Below are positions 24,998 to 32,569 of a stretch of 64,000 bases of DNA, in pieces. Each line of letters begins with the position of its first letter. Positions within the stretch are counted from its first letter, which is position 1. The position numbers were made by a program, and so were the translations under genes. Below the pieces are notes generated by a model. That model was not told the DNA's origin, searched no databases, and saw only the letters and a list, made by a program, of their open reading frames with translations. Source of the DNA: Streptomyces sp. NBC_01288 (lineage in GTDB: Bacteria > Actinomycetota > Actinomycetes > Streptomycetales > Streptomycetaceae); the NCBI RefSeq assembly GCF_035982055.1, contig NZ_CP108427.1:4092001-4156000 (forward strand), written 5' to 3'.

Positions 24998-26776
24998 CTA
25001 CGACTTGGGCGGCACCGTCGGTATCCCCAAGAACGGCAGCTTCAGCGCGCCGAACGCGCCCTCGGGGACCGCGGGTTGACGCGGCTCCACCGGCGTCAGG
25101 CGTTCGTACGACAGCCCCTGCTCCGGGCGCCGGTCCGGCTCGCCCCTGTTGGGCCAGTACGACATCGCGCGCTCGGCCTGTGCCGTGATGGTGAGGGACG
25201 GGTTGACGCCGAGGTTCGCGGAGACCGCCGAGCCGTCGACGACCGAGATGCCGGCGTGGCCGTAGAGGCGGTGGTACGGGTCGATCACGCCGGTCTCGCG
25301 GGAGGCGCCGATGGGGCAGCCGCCGAGGAAGTGGGCGGTGAGCGGGGTGCCCATCAACTCGCCGACGTTGGAGCCCGCGAAGCCGTTGATCTCGGCGGCG
25401 ATCGCCGCCGCGCCCTCCGAAGCCGCCCTGATCTGCTTGGGGTTGGGGGCGCCGTGTCCCTGACGGGCCGTCAACAGCCCCTTGCCGACGCCGTCCGGTT
25501 TCAGGTACGTCGTCAGGGAGTTGTCCAGCGACTGCATCACCAGGCCGATGATGGTCCGCTCCGACCAATGCCGGTTGGAGAGCGAACGCAGGACCAGGAG
25601 AGGGTGCTTCGCCGCGTTCGCCAGCCAGCCCAGTGCCCTCGACGAGCCCTCCGCGTACGGGACTTGGAGGATGGAGAGGCCGCCCATCGAGTTGGAGCCC
25701 TTGCCGTAGCGGACCGGTTCGATGTGGGTGTTCTCGTCGGGGTGGATCGAGGACGTGATGGCGACCCCGCGCGTGAAGTCGACCTGCCGGGTGCCGGTCG
25801 CCTTGCGGTAACGGCGGTTGTTCGTCTGGGCGCCGACCAACGCCTCCGAGTTGGTGCGGGTCAGCTCACCCAACTTCTCGGAGAGGTACGGCAGTTGACC
25901 GCCCGCCTTCATGCGGTGCAGGAGGGTCTGAGTGCCGTAGGTGCCGGCGGCGAGGACGACTTGGCGGGCCTTGAAGGTGTGGCCCTTCGACGACTTCCTC
26001 GCGTCCGTGGGCAGGGTGGCTATCGCGTAGCCGCCCTGCGAGTCGTCCGTGACCGACACGACCGTCGTCATCGGGTGGACCTTCGCGCCCGCCTTCTCGG
26101 CGAGGTAGAGGTAGTTCTCGTTCAGGGTGTTCTTGGCGCCGTGCCGGCAGCCCGTCATGCACTCGCCGCACTCGGTGCAGGCCTTGCGGTCCGGGCCCGC
26201 GCCGCCGAAGTACGGGTCGGCGGCCTGTTCGCCGGGGCGCGCCTTCGCTGTCCCCTCGGCGTCCTTGCCGTCGCCGAAGAAGACGCCGACGGGGGCCATG
26301 TGGAAGGTGTCGCCCACGCCCATTCGCTGGGCCGCGGCCTTCAGGTGGACGTCCGACGGGGTCATCGTCGGGTTCAGGCGTACGCCGAGCATGCGGCGGG
26401 CCTGGTCGTAGTACGGGGTCAACTCCTCTTCCCAGTCGGTGATTTCGCGCCACTGGGGGTCCTCGAAGAACGGCTTCGGGGGGACGTAGAGGGTGTTGGC
26501 GTAGTTGAGGGAGCCGCCGCCCACGCCTGCGCCGGCGAGGACCATGACGTTGCCCAGCAGGTGGATGCGCTGGATGCCGTACATGTTGAGCTTGGGGGCC
26601 CAGAGGTAGTTCTTGAGGTCCCAGGAGTTCTTGGGGAGCGTCGACGGGGTGAAGCGGCGGCCTGCTTCCAACACGCCGACGCTGTAGCCCTTTTCGGTCA
26701 GGCGGAGGGCGGTTACTGAACCACCGAAGCCGGAGCCGACGACGAGGACGTCATAGTCGTAGGCATCTTGCGACAA
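24998..26776 (-). CDS. GMC-family FAD-dependent oxidoreductase (cholesterol-oxidase-like)
   Basis: 592 residues. The FAD dinucleotide motif VVGSGFGGS lies at about residues 11-19 and the GMC signature around VLAGAGVGGGSLNYAN. The C-terminal catalytic region contains FLGGCPIG and VSANLGVNPSLT. The family oxidises alcohols or sterols. An internal cluster, CTECGECMTGC, with spacing CX2CX2CX3C, resembles an iron-sulphur ligand set. The TTG start at 26776 is supported by AGGAGA six bases upstream. It lies 3' of a succinate-semialdehyde dehydrogenase gene on the same strand, so oxidation of an alcohol/aldehyde series is possible. Confidence 0.85.
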   Translation of the reverse strand: MSQDAYDYDVLVVGSGFGGSVTALRLTEKGYSVGVLEAGRRFTPSTLPKNSWDLKNYLWAPKLNMYGIQRIHLLGNVMVLAGAGVGGGSLNYANTLYVPPKPFFEDPQWREITDWEEELTPYYDQARRMLGVRLNPTMTPSDVHLKAAAQRMGVGDTFHMAPVGVFFGDGKDAEGTAKARPGEQAADPYFGGAGPDRKACTECGECMTGCRHGAKNTLNENYLYLAEKAGAKVHPMTTVVSVTDDSQGGYAIATLPTDARKSSKGHTFKARQVVLAAGTYGTQTLLHRMKAGGQLPYLSEKLGELTRTNSEALVGAQTNNRRYRKATGTRQVDFTRGVAITSSIHPDENTHIEPVRYGKGSNSMGGLSILQVPYAEGSSRALGWLANAAKHPLLVLRSLSNRHWSERTIIGLVMQSLDNSLTTYLKPDGVGKGLLTARQGHGAPNPKQIRAASEGAAAIAAEINGFAGSNVGELMGTPLTAHFLGGCPIGASRETGVIDPYHRLYGHAGISVVDGSAVSANLGVNPSLTITAQAERAMSYWPNRGEPDRRPEQGLSYERLTPVEPRQPAVPEGAFGALKLPFLGIPTVPPKS

Positions 26777-26813
26777 CGTGTTCTCCTCATTGAGATTCGC
26801 TGCGGGTCGTGTG

Positions 26814-26872
26814 TGGCTGGGCGCGCCCACGCGGCGGAGCCGCATATCGATACAGTCCCGCGCCCCTAAAAG
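26814..26872. repeat. Interspersed Streptomyces intergenic repeat
   Basis: The minus strand begins CTTTTAGGGGCGCGGGACTG and continues through the hairpin GCGGCTCCGCCGC to CAGCCA. From general knowledge this sequence recurs between genes throughout Streptomyces genomes. It lies in the roughly 100-base gap between the dehydrogenase and oxidoreductase genes. Confidence 0.6.
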
Positions 26873-26876
26873 ACAC

Positions 26877-28508
26877 TCACCTGAGCCTGAATGCCTTCAT
26901 TGCCCGGAGACTGCGGCTCATGAACTGCGCGTACGCCTCGTCGGTCATTCCCAGTGAAGGCGCCATCGGCAACAACCGCTGCTGGGCGATCGTCTGGGCC
27001 TCTGTGTACTTGAGGATGCCCTCGGAGCCGTGGCGGCGGCCGAGGCCGGAGTCCTTCATGCCGCCCATCGGGGACTGGACGCTGCCGTAGGCGGAGGCGT
27101 AGCCCTCGTTGACGTTGACCGTGCCGGTGCTGAGGCGGGCGGCGATGGCGCGGCCCCGGCTGCCGCTCTTCGTCCAGACCGAGGAATTGAGGCCGTACGG
27201 GGTGGAGTTGACCTCCGCCACCACCTCGTCCTCCGTTTTGAAGCGGTAGACGGAGACGACCGGGCCGAAGGTCTCCTCGGCGCAGACGGCCATGGGGGCC
27301 TCGACGCCGTCGAGGATGGTGGGCTCGAAGAAGTACGGGCCGATGTCCGGGCGGGCGACGCCACCGGCCAGCACCTTCGCGCCCTTGGCGACCGCCTCGT
27401 CCACGTGGCGGGTGACCGACTCCAACTGGCGTTCCCCTGCCAGCGATCCCATGTCCGCGCCGTACGCGAGGGACGTGCCGAGGCGCATCGCCTTGGTGCG
27501 GGCGGCGAAGCGCTCCAGGAAGGTGTCGGCGATCGACTCGTGGACGTACAACCGCTCGATGGAGACGCAGAGTTGGCCGGCGGAGGAGAAGCAGGCGCGG
27601 ACCGCGCCCGCCGCCGCCTTCTCGATGTCGGCGTCCTCCAGGACCACCATGGCGTTCTTGCCGCCGAGTTCGAGGGAGACGCCGATGAGGCGGGCGGCGG
27701 CGGCCTGCGCGACCTCGCGCCCTGTGCGGGTGGAGCCGGTGAAGGAGACGTAGTCGGCGTGCTTGACGACCTCGGGGCCGACGACCGGGCCCTCGCCGAG
27801 GACGACCTGGAAGACGTCGGCGGGCAGGCCGGCCTCGATGAGGAGGTCGCGGGCCCACAGGGCGGTGAGGCAGGTCTCGGTGTCCGGCTTCATCACGACG
27901 GCGTTGCCCGCGGCGAAGGCCGGGAGCGCGTCGCCGACGGAGAGTTCGAACGGGTAGTTCCAGGGGGCGATCTGCCCAACTACCCCGCGCGGGTGCCGGA
28001 GTTCGGTGACCTTGGTGAGGGTCGGGACGGCGCCGGTGTGCCGCTTCGGCTTGAGGTAGGCGGGGGCCTTGCGGCCGTAGTGGCGGGCCGCGACCGCGAC
28101 GGCCTGCACCTCCTCGTGCGCGTGCAGCCGCGCCTTGCCGGTCTCCAGCTGGATCAGGTCGAGGACCTCGGCCTGGCGGGCGAGGACGAGATCGTGGAAG
28201 CGGAGCAGGACGGCCGCGCGCTGCCGTACCGGCGTCCGCGCCCACAGGGCCTGCGCGGCGCGGGCCGCGTCGAAGGCCTTCGCCACGTCCTCGGGGGTGG
28301 ACTCGGGCAGATCCGCCAACTTCTCACCGGTGAACGGCGAGTGGTTGGCGGTCCGGCCGGAGCCGACCACACCCTTCGTGAGCTGGGCGACCAGCTCCGG
28401 GGTGACCACATCGGCGGCGGTACGGGCGCCTGTGGGGGCCGGCGCGAGGGGGTTCGTGCCGGTCGTCGTTTCCGTACCGGTCTTTTCCGGGGCCTGCGAG
28501 TCCGTCAT
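26877..28508 (-). CDS. gabD2: Succinate-semialdehyde dehydrogenase (NADP+), aldehyde dehydrogenase family
   Basis: 543 residues. The aldehyde dehydrogenase core has the general base in LELGGKN and the nucleophile Cys in SSAGQLCVS, the cofactor loop FTGSTRTGR, and the approach IAPWNYPFEL. The layout matches GabD2-type enzymes that oxidise succinate semialdehyde to succinate in 4-aminobutyrate breakdown; other aldehydes are possible. The N-terminal 35 residues are Thr/Pro-rich. The downstream GMC oxidoreductase is on the same strand about 100 bases away. A 20-bp palindrome lies 95-114 bases upstream. Confidence 0.85.
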   Translation of the reverse strand: MTDSQAPEKTGTETTTGTNPLAPAPTGARTAADVVTPELVAQLTKGVVGSGRTANHSPFTGEKLADLPESTPEDVAKAFDAARAAQALWARTPVRQRAAVLLRFHDLVLARQAEVLDLIQLETGKARLHAHEEVQAVAVAARHYGRKAPAYLKPKRHTGAVPTLTKVTELRHPRGVVGQIAPWNYPFELSVGDALPAFAAGNAVVMKPDTETCLTALWARDLLIEAGLPADVFQVVLGEGPVVGPEVVKHADYVSFTGSTRTGREVAQAAAARLIGVSLELGGKNAMVVLEDADIEKAAAGAVRACFSSAGQLCVSIERLYVHESIADTFLERFAARTKAMRLGTSLAYGADMGSLAGERQLESVTRHVDEAVAKGAKVLAGGVARPDIGPYFFEPTILDGVEAPMAVCAEETFGPVVSVYRFKTEDEVVAEVNSTPYGLNSSVWTKSGSRGRAIAARLSTGTVNVNEGYASAYGSVQSPMGGMKDSGLGRRHGSEGILKYTEAQTIAQQRLLPMAPSLGMTDEAYAQFMSRSLRAMKAFRLR

Positions 28509-28602
28509 GTGCGGCAGGGTATGCCGCGAGGGGAGGTTTGGGTACCCGTCGGTAATCGGGATTCACCCAGTACTCACATCACGCCAGCGATCACTGGCAA
28601 CG

Positions 28603-28622
28603 AACGCCCTGATCAGGGCGTT
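28603..28622. promoter_or_regulatory. Perfect 20-bp palindrome
   Basis: AACGCCCTGATCAGGGCGTT is self-complementary. It lies between the 3' end of a kinase gene (stop at 28668) and the start of the dehydrogenase gene (28508), both on the minus strand. It could be an operator or a terminator stem; no T-run follows. Confidence 0.4.
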
Positions 28623-28667
28623 GTACGGGGATGATCACCATCGGATCGCCACCGGACCGCCGCCGGA

Positions 28668-30197
28668 TCACTTTTCCGTGAGCGCGAGCCGGGCGCGGGC
28701 GCCCTTGAAGAGCGCGGTGCCCTTCTTCTCGTCCGGGGTGCCCTTGGGCATGTCCACGCGCAGTTCGTACATACGGCCGTCCGCGGTGCGGATGATCAGG
28801 GCCATGATGCGGGTGGGGACGCCGGACTGTTGGTAGGTGGTGTCGAGGAGGACGGCGTCCTTGTTCCCGCGGAAGCTGGTCCGGGTGTACTGGGGGCGGG
28901 ACGTGCCGACGCTCAGGGTCTTGGCCTCGTTGAGGGGTGAGCCGGTGGCCCCGTCCCATTCGGTGAGGCGGACGCGGAGGGTGCCGGTGCCGTAGACGAC
29001 GATCCGGCCGCCGGCCGCCGTCCGCGCGTCGAGCCGCTTGTAGTGCGGCGGGAGGGAGAGGACGGCGGACGACGCCTTCTCCCGGTGCGCGGTCCAGGAG
29101 CTGCCGGTGTCCATGAGGTTGCCGACGACCGTGCCGAAGACCAGGCCCGCCGCCAGGAGCGCCCCGGCCGCGATGAGAAGGGCACGGCGAGGCCTGGGGC
29201 GCCGGGGGCGGGACGTGGGCTCCGTTCTCGGTTCCGGTACGGCCTCGGGGACGGACGCGGCACCCTCAGGCACCTCCCCGGGCTCCGCCTCGGGCACCTC
29301 CCTGGGCTCCGCCTCGCGCACCGCATCGCGCGGGACCGCGATGACCGTCGGCTCCGGTACGTCCTTCCCCTCGGCCACCGCGTCCAGTACCGCGCCGACC
29401 TCCTCCGCCCCGGGCCGTTCCTCCGGGTCCCGCGCCAACATCCGTACGAGCAGCGGCCCGAGAGGTCCCGCGCGGGTCGGCTCGGGTGGCTCGCCGGCGA
29501 GGATCGCGCCGAGGGTGGACTCAACGGTCGTACGCCGGAAGGGAGATGCCCCTTCGACGGCCGCGTACAGGAGGACACCCAGGGACCAGAGGTCGGAGGC
29601 CGGTCCCGCGCCGGTGCCCGACATGCGCTCGGGGGCGATGAATTCGAGCGAGCCCACGAACTCCCCGCTGGCGGTGAGGGATTCCTCGCCCTGGATGTGG
29701 GCGATGCCGAAGTCGGTGAGGACGACGCGGTCGTGCGGGCCGAGCAGGACGTTGGCCGGTTTCACGTCCCGGTGCACGATCCCCACGGCGTGCGCGGCGC
29801 ACAGGGCGCCGAGGACGGCGCGGCCGATGCGGGCGGCGTCGGCGGGGGTGAGGGGGCCGCGTCTGAGCAGTTCGTGCAGGGACTCGCCGCGCACCAACTC
29901 CATGACGATCCACGGGAGTTCGTCCTCGATGACGACATCGTGGATGGCGACGGCGGAGGGATGGTCGACCCGGGCGGCGGCGCGGGCCTCGCGGTAGAGC
30001 CGGTGGGCGGCGCGCTGGAACTCCTCGTCCTCCGGGTCGCCGGGCAACCGCGGTTGTTTGACGGCGACTTCGCGGTCCACGAGTTCGTCGAAGGCCCGCC
30101 ATACGGTGCCCATGCCGCCGGAGCCGATCCGTTCGAGCAGCCGGTAGCGACCGCCGACCAGACGTCCGTCGCGCACCTGTTCGCCGACTTCGCTCAT
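28668..30197 (-). CDS. Membrane serine/threonine protein kinase (PknB type), first of six
   Basis: 509 residues. The cytoplasmic kinase domain (about 15-270) has the Gly loop IGSGGMGTVW, catalytic Lys in VAVKQ, HRDVKPANV and DFGIA, all intact. A Pro/Glu-rich linker with EVPEAEP-type repeats precedes one membrane helix (about 338-361). A roughly 145-residue outer domain follows. It should phosphorylate Ser/Thr in response to an outside signal. The other five kinases start at 34371, separated by four unrelated genes. Confidence 0.9.
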   Translation of the reverse strand: MSEVGEQVRDGRLVGGRYRLLERIGSGGMGTVWRAFDELVDREVAVKQPRLPGDPEDEEFQRAAHRLYREARAAARVDHPSAVAIHDVVIEDELPWIVMELVRGESLHELLRRGPLTPADAARIGRAVLGALCAAHAVGIVHRDVKPANVLLGPHDRVVLTDFGIAHIQGEESLTASGEFVGSLEFIAPERMSGTGAGPASDLWSLGVLLYAAVEGASPFRRTTVESTLGAILAGEPPEPTRAGPLGPLLVRMLARDPEERPGAEEVGAVLDAVAEGKDVPEPTVIAVPRDAVREAEPREVPEAEPGEVPEGAASVPEAVPEPRTEPTSRPRRPRPRRALLIAAGALLAAGLVFGTVVGNLMDTGSSWTAHREKASSAVLSLPPHYKRLDARTAAGGRIVVYGTGTLRVRLTEWDGATGSPLNEAKTLSVGTSRPQYTRTSFRGNKDAVLLDTTYQQSGVPTRIMALIIRTADGRMYELRVDMPKGTPDEKKGTALFKGARARLALTEK

Positions 30198-30241
30198 GCC
30201 CCATCAGTACCGTGCCCGGTACGGCCTTGTCGACGCGCGTC

Positions 30242-31177
30242 CTACTTCCCGAGCACCAGCGTGTCGCCCACCCGCCGCACCTCCGCGACACCGGTACCGC
30301 CGAAGTGCGCCGGGATCACCAACTCCCGCTCGTCAGCGGCCCGTTCGAGCACACGCCGACGGCTGTCCGCGGCCTGCCGGGGATCGAGGCAGAAGCAGCT
30401 GCTGCACTCCGGATGCGGAATCTGGACGGGGCTGTGCAGCAAGTCCCCGACGAACACGGCCCGTTCACCACCGGAGGCGACCCGGAGCACGGACGAACCG
30501 GGCGTGTGCCCCGGCGCCGACTCCAACGTCAGCTGCTCGTCGACGCGGTACGTGCCGTCCCACAGGGTCGCCAACCCGGCGCGGTGCACGGGCGCGACGC
30601 TGTCCTCGTAGGTCAGGCGGTCGTCGGGCCGTACCGCACCGCCGTAGTTGTTCTCGGGCCCGAAGTGGAAGTCGTCGGCGGCGGGGAGGAGGTAGCGCGC
30701 GTTGGGGAACAGTGGCACCCAACTCCCGTCCACGTCATGGGTGTTCCAGCCGACGTGGTCGCCGTGGATGTGCGTGTTGACGACGACGTCGACCTCCTCC
30801 GGCCGCACACCGGCCCGCGCCAGCCGCCCCGGCAGGTCGCCCTGGCTCATGTGGAACAGCGGATTGCCGGGCCGTTCCCGCCCGTTGCCGACCCCGGTGT
30901 CCACGAGCACGGTCCGTCCGGCGCTGCGCACCACCCAGGTCTGGAGCGCCACGACCGCGCGGTCGGTCTCGGGGTCCCAGTGGTCGGGGGCGAGCGTCTC
31001 GCGGTGCTCCTGCCAGACGCCGGGCGGCAGGTCCGGGACGAGGGTGCGGGCGGGGGCGTAGGGCCGCGCCCACTCGACGACGCGGATCACTTCGACGTCG
31101 CCGATGGGGAAGGTCTGCGCGTCGTTCAGCTGGGTCTGTGTGTCGTTCAGTTGGGTCTGTGCGTTGTCCTCGGTCAT
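30242..31177 (-). CDS. MBL-fold metallo-hydrolase
   Basis: 311 residues. The zinc-binding motif HIHGDH is present at about residue 136, with further ligands in APGHTPG and VGDLLHSP and a late His in PAHFGG. The family includes lactonases and other hydrolases; the substrate is unknown. The N-terminus contains a duplicated seven-residue unit (TQTQLND, AQTQLND) encoded by a 21-bp tandem repeat. It is divergent from an AraC-type regulator that may control it. The transcript appears leaderless. Confidence 0.82.
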   Translation of the reverse strand: MTEDNAQTQLNDTQTQLNDAQTFPIGDVEVIRVVEWARPYAPARTLVPDLPPGVWQEHRETLAPDHWDPETDRAVVALQTWVVRSAGRTVLVDTGVGNGRERPGNPLFHMSQGDLPGRLARAGVRPEEVDVVVNTHIHGDHVGWNTHDVDGSWVPLFPNARYLLPAADDFHFGPENNYGGAVRPDDRLTYEDSVAPVHRAGLATLWDGTYRVDEQLTLESAPGHTPGSSVLRVASGGERAVFVGDLLHSPVQIPHPECSSCFCLDPRQAADSRRRVLERAADERELVIPAHFGGTGVAEVRRVGDTLVLGK

Positions 31178-31184
31178 GGAACCA

Positions 31185-31214
31185 AGCCTAGGAAGGGCAG
31201 TGCGAGTGTCTCAA
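31185..31214 (-). promoter_or_regulatory. Leaderless promoter of the metallo-hydrolase gene
   Basis: On the minus strand TTGAGA (31209-31214) and TAGGCT (31185-31190) are 18 bases apart. The ATG at 31177 begins seven bases after the -10, so transcription probably starts at or near the first codon; no ribosome binding site is present. Confidence 0.6.
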
Positions 31215-31279
31215 TGCGTGAATTGCTCGTTCGGATACGCATACGGCTCACCGGCGCCCCTTTCGCGTAACCTGGCCGC

Positions 31280-32182
31280 ATGGACGTGGTGAGCGACGCG
31301 ATCTCCGCCGTACGGACCGGGCGGCCCTCCTCCAACCGCCTGCGCGTGAGCGGCGGTTGGTGCACGCGGCTCGCGCCGTACGAGGGTGCCGGGTTCCATG
31401 TCGTGCTGGCGGGCGGCTGCTGGCTGGTGCCCGACACGGGCGGTGAACCGGTGACGCTGGGCGCGGGGGACGTCGTACTGCTGCCGCACGGTGCGGGACA
31501 CGTGCTGGCGGACTCGCCCGGGGACACGGCGCGTGCGGTGCCGTTCGAGGAGATGCGGCGGCCGGACGGGGACGCCGGGGACGGGCGCGAGGTCGAGTTG
31601 CTGTGCGGGAAGTACCGGCTGGACCGGAGCCGGACGCATCCACTGATGGCGGAGCTGCCGGAGGTGGTCCATCTGCCGAACCGGGTCGGCCGTTATCCCG
31701 AACTCCGGTCTGCCGTCGACCTGTTGGCGAACGAACTCGACGAACGACGGCCGGGGGCCTGCCTGGCGCTGCCGAGTCTGCTCGATCTGCTGCTCATCTA
31801 CATGGTGCGGGCGTGGATGTCCGAGGCGGAGACGGGCAGTTGGCCGTCCGTGCTGAGCGACCCGGTGACCACGGCCGCGCTCCGGGCCCTGCACTCGGAC
31901 CCCGCCGCCCCCTGGACCAACGACCGGCTGGCCGCCGCGGCGGGCGTGTCCCGGGCGACGCTGGCCCGCCGGTTCACCGCGCTGGTGGGGCGGGCGCCGA
32001 TGGCGTATCTGACGTGGTGGCGGCTGACGTTGGCGGCGACGCGACTGCGGGACACGGACGCCTCGTTGGCGGCGGTGGCGCGGGATGCGGGGTACGGCAG
32101 CCCGTATGCGCTGTCGCACGCGTTCAGCCGGGAGTTCGGGGTGACGCCCGGCAAGTACCGGGTATCGGCGGGGAGTTCGTAG
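31280..32182 (+). CDS. AraC-family transcriptional regulator with N-terminal cupin
   Basis: 300 residues. An N-terminal cupin-like sensor (GGCWLVPDTGGEPVTLGAGD, then LPHGAGH) covers about residues 40-80. The C-terminal double HTH (about 195-295) includes AAAGVSRATLARRF and ARDAGYGSPYALSHAFSREF. It resembles cupin-AraC regulators of neighbouring oxidoreductase or hydrolase genes, here probably the divergent MBL-fold gene. TAACCT at 31268-31273 ends six bases before the ATG, suggesting a leaderless transcript. Confidence 0.87.
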   Translation: MDVVSDAISAVRTGRPSSNRLRVSGGWCTRLAPYEGAGFHVVLAGGCWLVPDTGGEPVTLGAGDVVLLPHGAGHVLADSPGDTARAVPFEEMRRPDGDAGDGREVELLCGKYRLDRSRTHPLMAELPEVVHLPNRVGRYPELRSAVDLLANELDERRPGACLALPSLLDLLLIYMVRAWMSEAETGSWPSVLSDPVTTAALRALHSDPAAPWTNDRLAAAAGVSRATLARRFTALVGRAPMAYLTWWRLTLAATRLRDTDASLAAVARDAGYGSPYALSHAFSREFGVTPGKYRVSAGSS

Positions 32183-32542
32183 CTACCCGTTCTCGCCGTC
32201 CGGGCCGTCGTCGTACTCCTCCGCGAGCCGCAGCCCGAGATCGGACTCCCACTCCAGGGCCCAGCGCCTCAACTCCGCGGTCTCCGCCGCGTCGAGCCCG
32301 TGCGCCGCGAACTCCTCGTCGCTCACCCACACGACACTCTCCAGCCGGTCGCGCAGGCCGAAGAGATCGAAGTCCGGGCCGTCGGCCCCGAGTGCCGACT
32401 GCTCCAGCTCGATCACGGAGTGGTGGCGGCAGGCCGCGCGCACGTCGATCACGTCCTGCGGCAGACCACGGTCACCGAGCGCGCGCATGCTCGCGAGCGC
32501 CAGGTCGTCCTGCCCCGTCGTGTTCTCCTGCTGCGACCGCAC
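32183..32542 (-). CDS. Small acidic protein of unknown function
   Basis: About 119 residues, acidic, without membrane segments. It includes VIDVRAACRHHSVIELEQSALG and WALEWESDLGLRLAEEYDDG. No family is recognised. The second GTG (32542) is chosen because GGGGAGG lies five bases upstream; GTG at 32548 is the alternative. Its stop codon directly abuts the stop of the convergent AraC gene. Confidence 0.65.
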   Translation of the reverse strand: MRSQQENTTGQDDLALASMRALGDRGLPQDVIDVRAACRHHSVIELEQSALGADGPDFDLFGLRDRLESVVWVSDEEFAAHGLDAAETAELRRWALEWESDLGLRLAEEYDDGPDGENG

Positions 32543-32569
32543 CGCCACCTCCCCGCTTCCGGCGCCCGG

